Assembly: GCA_036365515.1 (NCBI GenBank)
Contig: CM070876.1
Span: 177,312,164-177,376,163, forward strand
Length of the DNA: 64,000 bases
Direction of reading: 5' to 3'
From: Torymus aiolomorphi
Taxonomy: Eukaryota; Arthropoda; Insecta; Hymenoptera; Torymidae
Numbering within the stretch: the first letter of the stretch is position 1; every line of letters begins with the position of its first letter. The position numbers and the translations under genes were made by a program. Of this stretch, positions 10,658 to 21,732 are shown one piece after another. The notes under the pieces were generated by a model. The model did not search any database. It had not been told where the DNA came from and saw only the letters and a list, made by a program, of their open reading frames with translations.

Positions 10658-11845
10658 CCCTTATAAAAATATCCTATAGAAAATCCTGTAGGAAATGCTA
10701 TAGGAAATCCTGTAGGCATTCCGTAGAAATCCTATAGGAATCCTATAGGAACTCTATAGGCAGTCCTATATGAAATTCTATATAGAAAGTTCTATAGGAA
10801 ATCCTATGTGAATTTCGCGCTTTTCCTGTAGGAAATCCTATAGGAAATCCTATAGGAAATCCTATAGGAAATTCTGTAGGTAATTCTGTAGGTAATTCTG
10901 TAGGAAAAACTGTAGACAATTTTACATGGAAAATCCTACAGGGAATTCTGGAGTATTTTCGTGAAAACAATTTATAGAGGTTTAGCATTTTATTTAGCGC
11001 TGTAACATCGCACAGCAGAATCAGTGGCAAACAGTCCTAGATAAGGAGTTGCACCTAGGGACTGCCGTGCACGACTGCGGGCGCTTACCGATTAAGCCCA
11101 ATGAGCTCAGATATCAAAATCAAGGTAATCCTTGTCACATTGACTCTCCGTAAAGTCGTTCAAACGGTTGAATCTCATGGCTTTACATACCCTTGCGGTT
11201 CCAATGTGTTTATGAGAGTCCCGACCGCTGCGCTGCGCTGCGGCATGCGGTAGAAGCTTGCTTCTCCAGAGCCTCGTTTATGTATGGTCGCTGCTATGCC
11301 GCTATGGGGCGCAGCAGTCGGGACTCTCATAAACACATTGGAACCGCGAGGGTATGTAAAGCCATGAGGTTCAACCGTTTGAACGACTTTACGGAGAGTC
11401 AATGTGACAAGGATTACCTTGATTTTGATATCTGAGCTCATTGGGCTTAATCGGTAAGCGCCGGCAGTCCCTAGGTGCAACTCCTTACCTAGGACTGTTT
11501 GCCACTGATTTTGCTGTGCGATGTTACAGCGCTAAATAAGATGCTAAACCTCTATAATCTGTTTTCACGAAAATACTCCAGAATTCCCAGCAGGATTTTC
11601 CATGTAAAATTGTCTAGTTTTCCTACAGAATTACCTACAGAATTTCCTATAGGATTTCCTATAGGATTTCCTACAGGAAAAGCGCGAAATTCACATAGGA
11701 TTTCCTATAGAACTTCCTATATAGAATTTCATATAGGACTGCCTATAGAGAATCCTATAGGATTCCTATAGGATTTCTACGGAATGCCTACAGGATTTCC
11801 TATAGTATTTCCTACAGGATTTTCTATAGGATATTTTTATGAGGG
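10658..11845. mobile_element. 1.19-kb palindromic element of CCTATAGGA units, TA target duplication
   Basis: Both ends read CCCT(T/C)ATAAAAATATCC inward and both are flanked by TA (10656-10657, 11846-11847). Each arm is about 560 bases. It starts with some 20 degenerate 10-12-base units (cctataggaaat), each itself palindromic, followed by a unique block containing ctccgtaaagtcgttcaaac. The centre near 11230-11320 is GC-rich. Proteins predicted from the arms are repeat translations. An almost complete single arm recurs at 48134-48762. No transposase is present, so the element would need one supplied from elsewhere. Confidence 0.85.
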
Positions 11846-11847
11846 TA

Positions 11848-12763
11848 TCTACGTGCTCATTCTTCGCTTTTAGTATGTAAATTTACGGAAACATTCCTAA
11901 CAGAAGCTACAATAGTTTTTTTTCATAACTTTTTCGTACATATATAACGTACCTTTTTAAAATCGAATCAGCGCTATAATTTTGTCGCCGTACGACGCGA
12001 TGTAATAAAAATCCACCGTCAATTATATGCATTGCTTCGTTATAAAAAGAGATAAAGGAAAGGCACGAGTTCATATCTAAGAAATTACTCCCCGTTATCT
12101 TTTCTTTTCAATATGCAGAGATATTTTTTGAAAAAGTAACGTTGGCTCAATAGGCACAATGTCATTACCGATTTTGATAAAAAAACTCACGGCTTAAAGT
12201 GATAAAATCCTATGCATTCCAGGCACGATCTGCCCAAATGATGGCAAGATTTATTATTAAATTCAATATAAAATTCAGCGAGTGCATCATTGATTTAGCA
12301 TCTTTTTCTTGGCTTTTAAGTGCAAAAACTGGACATTTTGATGAACATTATTAAACACGTATACAAAAACAAATTGCATAAAAAATGTGTATTAACTAAT
12401 GTAAGACCAACTTGAAATATGTCAAAAAATTAATAGATATATAGTTATATTAGAGTGAAGTAAATGGTTTTAAATGGGAAGCGTGAGAGAATTTTCGAGA
12501 TGAGCTTCATAAAACGGAAGAAAATAAATTATTTTTATTATTTTTATTTATTAATTTTAAAAATACTGCGATATATTCACAAACTACAAAATTTGTGTAC
12601 ATACATATCTTAACAAGACATCTTATCATTTTTTGGTAATTTATGAAAATTGATTGTATTCACAATCATTCTATTTACAAAGATTCATTTTTACAATTAT
12701 TCATTTTGATTACATATATCGTCATCCTTGACGTACACCGCTATGTTTTGCACGATGGGTGCA
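11848..12763. other. No gene seen
   Basis: AT-rich sequence between two elements. No ORF over 60 codons, no tandem repeat and no long inverted repeat noticed. Confidence 0.5.
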
Positions 12764-12900
12764 GGGGGGTTGCTCTGCAGTGATACGTGGATGCGTAAAC
12801 TGGTTTTATCGTTTATCGACGTGCGATAAATAGGATAGCGCTATATTCTTATCGGCAAGTGCGTATTGTGGATTGACCATAATGTTTGTAGAATGGTTAG
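12764..12900 (+). repeat. Left terminal inverted repeat of the Harbinger element
   Basis: It pairs with about 23165-23294. The first 22 bases are the best conserved; weaker matches follow at gataaatagg and attgaccataatgttt. Confidence 0.7.
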
Positions 12901-13049
12901 TACAAATGTAGAAATTCAGTGATATAATTAATAAGAATAACTGTTTTATGAATTTTGTATTACTTTATAACAATAAACAATAAAATCAAAATATTTTTAC
13001 ATTTTAGTTCGTACATTGTAAGTTTAATAAGAGTATAAATAGTATTAAA

Positions 13050-13443
13050 AAAAAGTTAGGAATAAGGAATAAGAAAGCTATCTTTAATAGCATTTACAAA
13101 AACTGTTAATCTTGTCACAGCAGGTCTATATATTATTATAAACGTTTTTTAAATGAACAATCGAAGAACAACTATAAAAGTAAAATATAAAGTGACATGT
13201 TCTTGCAAAATCTTAAAGAGAATCGATCTAATATATATCGATTGATTTATAATATATAAAAATATATTTTAATAGTTCAAATAGTATAAAGGAATAAGAA
13301 AGCTATCTTTAATATAGCAATTACATAAACTGTTAATCTAGTCTCAGGATATATTATTATAAATGTCTTTTAAATAAATAATCCAAGAAAAACTATAAAA
13401 GTAAAATATAAAATCTAAAAAATCTTAAAAAGAATCGATCTAA
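13050..13443. repeat. Tandem duplication of about 170 bp at the 3' end of Myb gene A
   Basis: The block 13050-13231 (ggaataagaaagctatcttt, then aaagtaaaatataaa, ending gaatcgatctaa) is repeated at 13279-13442 with small indels. The second copy ends immediately downstream (minus-sense) of the stop codon of Myb gene A, so the duplication lies in its 3' untranslated region. Confidence 0.8.
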
Positions 13444-14630
13444 TTATTCATCCATGTATTCTTCATCTAAATACTCAGTTTCAAATTCATCCTCGTCAGG
13501 GTAATTATCATTTGCTGGAGGTGGTGAAGGAGGTAACCTCTCAGTGGAATCTTGTACTTCAGAATATTCTATGTTCGAAGGTTGAAACTTAGCTTGAGTA
13601 AAAGCTGTCATTATCTCTGCACACATCTTCTCAATATTTGTGATTATGTTTGTAAAATTTTTCCATTATTTTATTTTGTTGCTTGAAGCATTCAATCACA
13701 TTTGTAGATAGATTTAAAATAATTCTATTACTTTCTTTTGCCAAACCTATTACAGTTTCTTCTTTATCTATAAAAGAAATAAAATATGTTATATTAACAT
13801 ATTGATGTCATTTCTAAAGAAGCCAATGGTTGCGTACACAGAATAGAAAAGAAAATAAAATAATTTTTCAAAACTAAAAAAATAGGCAAAACCTTTATGA
13901 ATAAAATACTTTAATAATAACATAATATAAACAAACTTAACCTATTTGATAATTCTTCCTTATTAACTCACCTCCCTTTTTGACAAATTTAGTCTGCGAG
14001 GCCGTTTCTTCGGTCACGTCGATGCTTGGCCTTTTCTTTGGAATAAATGCACTTGACTTGCTCATAGAATAAGCACTCTCTGACTGGCGGACAGTTTTCT
14101 TCGGTTTTACAGCCTCGGGTACTCCTAGAGCACAAAGAACTTTTTTTCCTGTGGACTAAGTTCTGTTGTTCTGAGACCCATTTCAAGATCCTCGTGAGCC
14201 TCCTTGGCCAGCCTAACTTGGTCATCCCATGTCTGAAATTTATGACACATAAAATATATACAATAAAAAATAAAAAATATTGTTGAAGTCTCAAAAAGAT
14301 TTTAAAATCACTATTTCTTCAAAATATAAATTATAAATCAGTAATATAATTATTAGATATAATGTATAATATGTATAATAATATGTACAAAAAAGTTTTA
14401 AATTAATAATGCAATTAAAAAACAATTTTACAGGCTTACCCTTTGCCAAGCTTCGACACTTCGGAGTATGACCAATACTATTTAAATTTTGTGCGAGTTC
14501 ATCCCATTGCTGACAAACAATTTCTTCTGCCCTCTCAATATCTCTTGCGAAGATGGGATTTCTTTCCATGAAAGAAACTAGAAAAGAAATCTGTGCTTTG
14601 CTTGATCTGTTTCTTTGAACCGAACTGAAA

Positions 14631-14794
14631 AATATAAAGAAACACTTATTTTACAAATAAATGAAGCACATGTATGCATTACTTTTTTGCTAAGCAAACC
14701 CATACAATTGTAAAAAAATAAATATAAAGCGAAATAATTACCGTAGTAAATAAAATTTGCAATTAAAGTATTGGCAGTACATGAATAATTGATT
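14631..14794. repeat. Left copy of the 164-bp duplication flanking the LINE
   Basis: It runs from AATATAAAGAAACAC to GAATAATTGATT and matches 17405-17568 along its full length with about seven differences. It is the last part of intron 1 of Myb gene A; the exon 2 acceptor lies at 14625-14627, just outside it. Confidence 0.9.
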
Positions 14795-15888
14795 TGTTTA
14801 GACATTTAACATAGTTTTTGTATTCATTTTGTAATCTTTCATTCAGTGGATTTTTTTTAAGCTGTTTATATAATTTGTCCTTTTTCTTACAGGATTTTAT
14901 TAACGCAATAGTAATCCATTCTTTTCTAGGTACATTATTGTATTTAGCCGGGTTTCTTTTTGATTTTTCTTGACATTGTGTTATTCCATCTATAAAAAGG
15001 TTTATTGCTTCGTTTGGATCCTCGATTTGTGTGTATTCATTCCAACATTTTTGACTTGCTGTAATAGCTATTTTTTTGTAATTTAATGAATAATTAGTTT
15101 TATTTTTTTTCATCTCTGTATTCACTAGAGGTTTTTTTATATCTATAAATAGCGGATAGTGATCAGTAATTAGCGCCATTAATTTGAAAGTTTTTGTATT
15201 GATTGAGCTAGTTTTTATAAAAATATTGTCTATGCATGTTCCACTATCAGTAGTTACATTATATGGTCTAGTCGCATCAGTAAAACCAGGGTAATAGCCA
15301 TTTTCAAGAAAATTGTATAGAAAATTCTGACTAATATTGTTTTGTAACATTATATTTATATTAAAATCACCTATTATCAAATGGTTTTTAACTCTTCTCT
15401 TAAGTTGCAAATATTGATTTACCTTCAAATAAACTCTGTGTTATGTAGATCATGTGATCTGTACATAACTGAGATTTCCAAATGACTATTGTTTTGAAGG
15501 TTTATAATTGTATTTAGTATTTTTAGCCTACCCTGTTCTATCACATTAGTTGTCTGGGCTACATCTTTTTTACATATACGACCACACCATCTGATTTGTT
15601 TATGTGACTATGGTTATAATAAATATTGTATCCATTTAATTTATAATATTGATAGTGTTCTAAATTACCGGTTTCAGCACATACTATCACATAAGGTTTT
15701 ATTTTAAGCCTTTTATTCAAGATTTGCAATTTCTCAAAATTAGTTTTTAAACCTCTTATATTCAAGTATAAAATCAAATTATCTGTTGCTTTTCTATCTT
15801 GATTAAAAGACTTTAAATCATTATATGCGATTTCCTGCTGATATAATTGCTTATGTATGTCTTCAAATACTTCATGATTCTGCGCCAT
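14795..15888 (-). pseudogene. LINE ORF2, endonuclease domain only, frameshifted
   Basis: From the ATG at 15888 the frame encodes the start of an exonuclease-endonuclease-phosphatase domain (LILYLNIRGL, then VIVCAETG, then GVVVYVKK). It shifts near 15558 and passes through a stretch containing ISVMYRSHDLH and a stop. It resumes from 15428 with the catalytic-side motifs IIGDFNINI and TDHYPLFIDI. The last part (WITIALIKSCKKKDKLYKQL) matches the linker normally found between endonuclease and reverse transcriptase. The frame then runs into the target sequence, so RT is absent. The endonuclease nicks target DNA for priming in intact relatives. Confidence 0.8.
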
Positions 15889-17395
15889 TTATTGCATTTG
15901 GTGTTGTTGAAATTGCGTTTGGGCTGGTTCCTATGCTCGCGATACTTTCTGTAGATTGTAAAGATGACCTCTGTCGTAGATTTAGCGTAAGCGGTATTGG
16001 TGGTTTCCTTGCCGGTACTGCAGGTTTGGTGAGTGTGTTAGCTGTATCTGCCCTCTGTTGTGTATTTTGCTGGTACGGCCTTATTGGTTTCCAAGTCGGT
16101 AAATCAGGTTTGATAGGGTAATCGGTTGCATCTATATATTTTTTTACCTTGTTTTTAAGTATTTCACAGTTGCTCATGTCATATGGAGAATGATTAGTAT
16201 ATAAGTTTGTTCTATATGTTTTGTTACTAAAGATACAGTTAGTGCATTCTATTTTGGTGCTATTACATTTGTTTGTTTCGTGGTCACCTGTACATTTTAC
16301 ACATATCTGTTTATTCTTGCATTTTTTCGCATTATGCCCTAGTCTCCCACAGTTGAAACATGGTGAGATATTTATTAGATCATAAACCATACATCTTTGG
16401 TGTCCGACAAAAAGTCTTTTCTTGTTATCTCTGATCAACTTATATGCTTCAGGTGGCACTTCCATTATAACGGAGCTAAGCTTTGTTTTTTCATTTGTGT
16501 ACATATGAAGGATTGAACCACTGTTTTTTAAGTCACTAAAATTTCTTGTATTTATATCTTCTTCAATTTCTTTAATGTCCATCTTTGTATAGTTGTCTAT
16601 GCCAACTATTTTTATTTTTGGGTTATTTAATTTTTCAGCAGATATATCACACTTCGGCAGTTTTCTTTGAAGTATTTTTTCAGCAGCTGTTACACTCTCA
16701 ATGTTCATACAGTTAACTATAATATCACTTTTATTTTTATTATATATATTTTTGGTTTGAATGTTCTTTTCTCTCACTAGATATTTAGTTATTGTATTTA
16801 AAACTTCACTTTGATCATATTTGCCTATTTTAACTACAATTTTTGGTATCTTTTTTGGTTATACTTTTATCTCCTTTGTTACGTCTGCGTAAGCTTTTTT
16901 AGTAAATTGGTTACCTGTTTCTTTTTCTTTATATTTTTCAAGCAACTCATGTAATAGTTTATTTTTATCTTGCAATTCATTATTCAGTTGTTTTAGTAAC
17001 GTATTTTCAACTACCATAACCTCATTCTCACTTATATTATTTTCTGCCTCATTTTGTAATTCTAATGTCTTTCCTGCTAGTTCCTCTAATATTTCTTTTC
17101 TTATTTCATCCGTTTGCCTCATTTTGATATGTGCTATTATCAATTTTGCTGTCTCACTCAAGTGTTCTTCTTCCTCATTATCCTCATTATAGGTTATGTT
17201 AGACATGTGCACGTGTTCCGGACAAATTACCAAGTTATCTCCTAGATCTTTTGTATTGTTTAATCTTTCAAAATCACTTTTATGATATGCGTCTCCACAT
17301 ATGATACAAATTACTAATGCCACCGGTTTTGTTGGATGGCACTTATATACTTTTGTACTACTCTTGTCGGGAGGTCTTTTCTTTCCCGGCGCCAT
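15872..17395 (-). pseudogene. LINE ORF1 with one in-frame stop
   Basis: The ATG at 17395 opens a 508-codon frame interrupted only by one TAA at 16859-16861; the same frame continues on both sides. Residues about 19-63 hold a cysteine/histidine cluster (CIICGDAYH ... CPEH) resembling the PHD-like finger of some LINE ORF1 proteins. A glutamate/leucine-rich coiled coil follows at about 100-165. In the second half there are CCHC knuckles (CFNCGRLGHNAKKC and CVKCTGDHETNKC) and then a proline-rich tail. ORF1 proteins coat the element RNA. The frame ends 17 bases inside the start of ORF2 (ATG at 15888), so the two ORFs overlap. Confidence 0.8.
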
Positions 17396-17404
17396 CTTGA
17401 TCTG

Positions 17405-17568
17405 AATATAAAGAAACATTTATTTTACAGATAAATGAAGCACATGTATGCATTACTTTTTTGCTAAGCAAATCCATACAATTGTAAAAAAATAAATATA
17501 AAGTGAAATAATTTACGTAGTAAATAAAATTTGCAATTAAAGTATTGACAGTACATGAATAATTGATT
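17405..17568. repeat. Right copy of the 164-bp duplication flanking the LINE
   Basis: About 96 percent identical by eye to 14631-14794. On the minus strand its end, TTATATTCAG, is a good 3' splice site that sits directly before the first base of the LINE. Confidence 0.9.
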
Positions 17569-17730
17569 CTCTATTTCTAAATCAAAAATCCTTACACGCA
17601 TAATCTAATCAGACCACTCTTTCCCCATTAAAAATGTTATTTAAAGAAAATAATAACTAATATATTTTTGTTATACATCTTATAGTTTTAATTTATGCCT
17701 GTAAATTTATACTTACGAGGACTTTGACAT

Positions 17731-18380
17731 TTTGTAAAATTAATTAATTGACGTGCGAAAGAAGGGATGTTAAAACGAAGAGATGTGCACAGCTAGCCCA
17801 CAAAATCGGTATGTCCAATTTCTCAAAAAAAACAAAAGCAGTGACAAAAGATGTATAGATGTATAGAGGTTTAGGCGCGTAATTAGTACACAATATTGCC
17901 GTTACCGCGCCAATAACAAATCCAAATATTCAAGCCGTCAAATCCCAATATAGTGCCGCACGGCGCGAATCACCAAATCGCCGCGCATCACGCGCATAAC
18001 GGCGTAAATCAACTCTGCGGAGAGGTGATAGTTTTTATGGTTCTATTCAATTTCCTTAATCATGGACCATAATGAGATTGCACTTAACATATGTTGCTGT
18101 CAATAATTGTAATAACTCTAAATTATTTTTAACTTCTAAAGAAAAGCTTTATTGGTATTGAAAATTGTTTAAAAATTTTTCTTTTTTCAAATATAAATAA
18201 AGCCTCTACAAGAAATACAATTAAAAAATTTATCATTTTTTAAATTCATAAACAGAATTATACTAAAGCAATCAAATGAAATCAAAATCTGAATCAATGA
18301 TAAAAAGTCGGTTTACAGTCCTTGAAGTAGAGGAGTACATTACAGATAATTTGATTTTACTTACGTTTCATTTGGAAATG
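17731..18380. other. No gene seen (inside the Harbinger element)
   Basis: Sequence upstream of Myb gene A (minus) and downstream of Myb gene B. It includes a GC-richer patch at 17870-18020 with cgcgcatcacgcgcata words. It may hold the promoter of gene A; no motif is convincing. Confidence 0.4.
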
Positions 18381-19437
18381 TTACTCGAATATGCTCTTCA
18401 GTAGCACAATTAATTGTCGTTCAAAAGACTCAAATGATTGTATTCTTTCATAATTTAAAATTTCTAAATCGTTATTCAATGTCTCTACACTAGGCTTCAA
18501 TGAAGTCAGTATGTCACCTAAAGAAACGACTGGTTATCATAAATCCATAATACTTATTTTGAAATAAAAGAAACTATAATATCACTTTTACTTTTCTTTT
18601 TATAATCCTCATTCCAATCTCTGGAATAATACTCAAACCTGTACCATAATGCCCAAATATACTGCTAATCCGGTCGTGAAGATCTGATAGCTGAATAATT
18701 TCATCGTTTCCAGTTTTTCTAATAGAAAATAGGTACTTGGCTTTACTTTGTTTTGTCGATAGTCTTAAATTTTTCCAACACTGAAACAAAAAACATACTT
18801 TTATCAGTAGAATCAAGACATGTGATGGTCAAGAAGTTTAGAACTAATGGCGCAAATATAACTTTTTGCATCAATTTTATTCTAATCATTTCAACATATG
18901 CTGTATATATTACGTAAGTTGTAACATAAGAATAATGTTATATTCTTTATAAGACTATTTATAATAAACATTTGTCGAAAGCGTAATATTCTACAGCAAT
19001 ATATAGTTTTACCTACAAAAATTTATGTTTTTACTGATGTAAGTGACATATCTTATCTAAACATTTCCATTGTTAGATAAACACTATTGAAAATATAAAA
19101 GAGACGTGTTTTCCAATACTAATTAATAAGTAACCAATGCACTTACAGTTTCCCATAAAGTAGGCGTTTTCTTCGCTCGTCCAGCACTATTCAGATCCTT
19201 GGTTAACTTTTGCCACATCAGTTTATATTTTTCTTTGCCTTCTCTTTCTAACGCAGTTATTTGTCCCCTTGCAAATAATGTGTGTGTCTCCATATAACAT
19301 ACAAGCATTTGCAATTGGTTTTTGCTGACACGGTGAACAATTGCATCAACATTATTTGTTCTATATATAAAAGAAATTGTGTTAATTACCAAAATACTAA
19401 AAATCTTTGTTATTTATACTCACTTTTTTGGTGGCAT
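18381..19437 (-). CDS. Harbinger Myb/SANT-like DNA-binding protein gene B
   Basis: Exon 1 is 14 bases (19424-19437, MPPKK) with a GTGAGT donor. Exon 2 (19147-19360) joins in phase after a TATATATAG acceptor and encodes most of the Myb/SANT-like domain (NQLQMLVCYMETHTLFARG, then LMWQKLTKDLNSAG), ending at a GTAAGT donor. Exon 3 (18592-18780) continues in phase (CWKNLRLSTKQSKAKY, then IQLSDLHDRISSIFG). A possible exon 4 (18381-18517) encodes an acidic/leucine-rich end, but its phase does not fit exon 3 perfectly, so the C-terminus is uncertain. The gene is divergent from the transposase, 480 bases apart, the usual Harbinger layout. Its product is expected to bind transposon ends and assist the transposase. 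No frameshift is visible in exons 1-3, unlike gene A. Confidence 0.7.
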
Positions 19438-19916
19438 GTTGGCGAACAAACTATTTAAGTAGCAACAAACTAATTCAAAGAGCCAAATTGCTGCAAAGAT
19501 AACCTACAATATTATTTAATATAAATGTGTAATTACAATGGAATAGTATATGATACTAACTTGGATTATAGAATTTCTATAACTTTAATATCGACGTACT
19601 CAGCTTTGCTAGACTATTTTCGTTTTTGTAACTCAGTTATCACAAAATAAAATACCCAGAGTGATTATGGAGAAAAAGCATGCTTTGTGAGGTTAATTGC
19701 AAGTTGCAACTCACAGGCCGAGAGGTGTCTGTGTCTCGTTGACTCCTCCATCATCACTAACCTACCCTAATCATAAATTGAACGTTAACGGCTACATTCA
19801 CTTCGAAGTCGATGGCTCGCCTACAACATTACATTTGCTTCAAAACGAAGTAATAATAGTCGCGACTCGTCGTCTATTTCTCATTCTTAAATAGTGATTG
19901 AATAAGCAAGTAAAAC
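19438..19916. promoter_or_regulatory. Divergent intergenic region between Myb gene B and transposase
   Basis: This 479-base gap separates two start codons facing away from each other, so both promoters should be here. I see no clear TATA-initiator pair. The ORF at 19697-19894 does not resemble a known protein and ends before the transposase start. Confidence 0.45.
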
Positions 19917-21556
19917 ATGAATATCGCTGTTTATCTTCTTTTTGGCAACGATGGAGTTGAGCAAGAAAGGAGAAGAAGAAATGCAGAATTTAGACGGCTC
20001 AACTTGGAGAGAAAAACACTAAGAGATATATCAAATCCTTTTACTCTTGATCCAGACTATTTTAGACAACTATACAGGTTTAATAATATTAAATATATAA
20101 CATTCTTATTAACTGCTTCTTCAAAATATAACCTTTGTATTTGAATAACGATACTTTTTAAATATTATATAAAGTTAAAATAATTTATAAGTAACAGCAG
20201 AAAATCACCCAAAATTCAAGTTTAAAAAAAGTTGATTTAAATCATTATAATGTGGAAGTTCCAAAATAACATTATTACCAATATATTAACATTATAATTG
20301 TACATATGAAAATTTTTATTTTTATTAACAGAATGCCAGCTGCTTCAGCTTTAGATTTAGTCAATCTATTACAAGATCACGTAAGCGTGCAAGGTGGACC
20401 ATGCATTCCTATAGAATTACAAGTTCTTGGTGCATTACGTTTTTTGGCTGAAGGCAGTTACCAGAAAGGAGTATCTCAGGATTATAAACATCCTCTTGGA
20501 CGAACAACATTTGGGCGTTGTTTGCACAGAGTAGTAATTAAAAAAATTGTATTGTATTATGGCAATACAATATTTTGTTACTTTTAGACTAAAAATATTA
20601 TTTTTTATTTATTTTGAAGATTTAGAGAAGTTAACAGAATTCCAAATATTCTTGGCCTAATAGACTGTGTTGTTGTCAAATTTATGCAGCCACCAGCTAA
20701 TGAAGAAGCCTTCTACCACCATAAGCATTCACATTCTATGAATGTGCAAATTGTAAGTTATATTTGATCCGAAGAGATCTATGCATATTAAAATATATTA
20801 TAATCATTTGATTTTGTAGGTTACTGATGACAATTATGTCATTCAGAGTATAAGAATCTGTCCAGGATCAAATAATGATAGATATATTTGGAAATTCAGC
20901 GATGTAAGACAGAAGTTACTACACCTTAGAGAAAATGAAGATATTGTTCGTGAGGAAGGTCATTATTATCTTCTTGGTATGTTTATATTACATTTGTATA
21001 TAATTATATATAATAAATTTTAACATATAACATAATGTAAACTTACACAAAAGTTTTTACATGTAAAATTATTTTAATAGTTAATTGGATTATATTATAG
21101 GTGACAGTGGGTATACACCATCTCCTATCTTACTCACTTCAATAACAAACGCACGAAAAGGTTCGTCAGCACCTCATTATACAAGAAAACATGTGAGAAG
21201 TTGCTGTAAAGTTGAGCAAACATTTGGTTTGCTATCTAATGTATGGCTGGCAATCAGTAGAAGACGTGTTCTACCATACAAACCAAAGAAAGTCGCTTTA
21301 ATTATTCGGAGTTGTGCTGTTCTACACAATTTCAGAAGATTAAATGGGTGAGTATAAGCAATAAATAATCCAAAAGTGAAGTGTATTTCTGATATTGACA
21401 AATTTCATTAAATTTCTTTTATTTGTATTTGGCAGAATACAAGACGATATCCCATTGCCAAATTATGAAAATATTGCGGAGATTGCTTATGAAGAAGCTG
21501 ATTATCAAGCTGGCATGGATGAAAGACGGCGTATAATTCAACGTTCTTATCGTTAA
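19917..21556 (+). CDS. HARBI1-like: HARBI1-like PIF/Harbinger transposase, six visible exons, internal gap
   Basis: Exons by splice sites and phase: 19917-20077, 20332-20530, 20620-20752, 20820-20976, 21101-21347 and 21436-21556 (stop TAA). The N-terminus is basic. Exon 2 has the helix-turn-helix part (LGALRFLAEGSYQ, then GRTTFGRCLHR). The DDE triad is visible: D in GLIDC (exon 3), D in PGSNND (exon 4) and E in KVEQTFGLL (exon 5); GDSGY is also present. The family cuts and pastes its own element in the nucleus with a Myb partner. Oddity: exon 2 to exon 3 does not join in phase, and roughly 25-45 residues normally found between CLHR and FREVNRIPN are missing, so an exon seems to have been lost. 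The enzyme is probably inactive although all three catalytic residues remain. Confidence 0.85.
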
Positions 21557-21671
21557 GATTTTAAAATTTTTAGATATATTTCATGAAGAGTCAATGAGAT
21601 TGAGATTGACAAGTTTTGTAATTTGGATAATAAGACTCGGGTGGTGATACTATCAACTTATTTATTCACTA

Positions 21672-21732
21672 AATAACGACGTTTCGGCCCGTACAGAACG
21701 ACGTACGTTACAAGGCCCTCATCAGGTTCCAA
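21672..21732 (-). ncRNA. Hammerhead ribozyme motif in the Penelope 3' region
   Basis: On minus the core reads CCTGATGAG (CTGATGA at 21725-21719), a stem II with GGCC on both sides of a 23-base loop, then CGAAAC (21685-21681) and GTC (21680-21678). These are the invariant hammerhead core and the cleavage triplet. Stem III would be almost absent in one molecule, but ACGT at the join is self-complementary, so a dimeric form is plausible. Hammerheads are known from Penelope-like elements. No folding was computed. Confidence 0.7.

Larger units (their letters stand above)
14795..17404 (-). mobile_element. LINE (jockey/CR1-like) without a reverse transcriptase, flanked by 164-bp direct repeats
   Basis: Read on minus, the insertion begins at 17404 with ATCAAGATGGCGCC, carries an ORF1 with a Cys/His cluster, a coiled coil and CCHC knuckles, and then the endonuclease part of ORF2. 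It stops at about 14795 just before the reverse-transcriptase domain would start. No A-tail or 3' repeat is present. LINEs are usually truncated at the 5' end; here the 5' end is complete and the 3' end is missing. The flanking repeats show the insertion is a unit rather than a later deletion that reached the flank. Confidence 0.8.
13444..17730 (-). pseudogene. Harbinger Myb/SANT-like DNA-binding protein gene A, degenerate
   Basis: Exon 1 is a 14-base exon (17717-17730) encoding MSKS followed by a GTAAGT donor. Exon 2 (14440-14624) follows a TTTTTCAG acceptor and joins in phase. It encodes the first part of a zeste/Harbinger-type Myb-SANT domain (QISFLVSFMERNP, then WDELAQNLNS). Exon 3 (13972-14232) encodes TWDDQVRLAKEAHEDLE and a basic linker. 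Exon 4 runs from 13767 and the gene ends with an acidic tail at 13444 (EEYMDE). Lesions: an extra G at the exon 2 donor, a one-base shift in an A-run near 14150, and another near 13630. The family supplies the DNA-binding partner that carries Harbinger transposase to the nucleus and the transposon ends. Intron 1 now contains the LINE insertion. Confidence 0.75.

Noticed and set aside
10743..11771. ORFs rich in FPTELPTEFPIGF-type repeats
   Set aside because: Translations of the CCTATAGGA units in both arms.
15825..16121. 98-codon hydrophobic ORF on plus
   Set aside because: Antisense shadow of LINE ORF1/ORF2.
19697..19894. 65-codon ORF as transposase exon 1
   Set aside because: It ends before 19917, has no donor site in a useful phase and does not resemble the basic N-terminus that follows.
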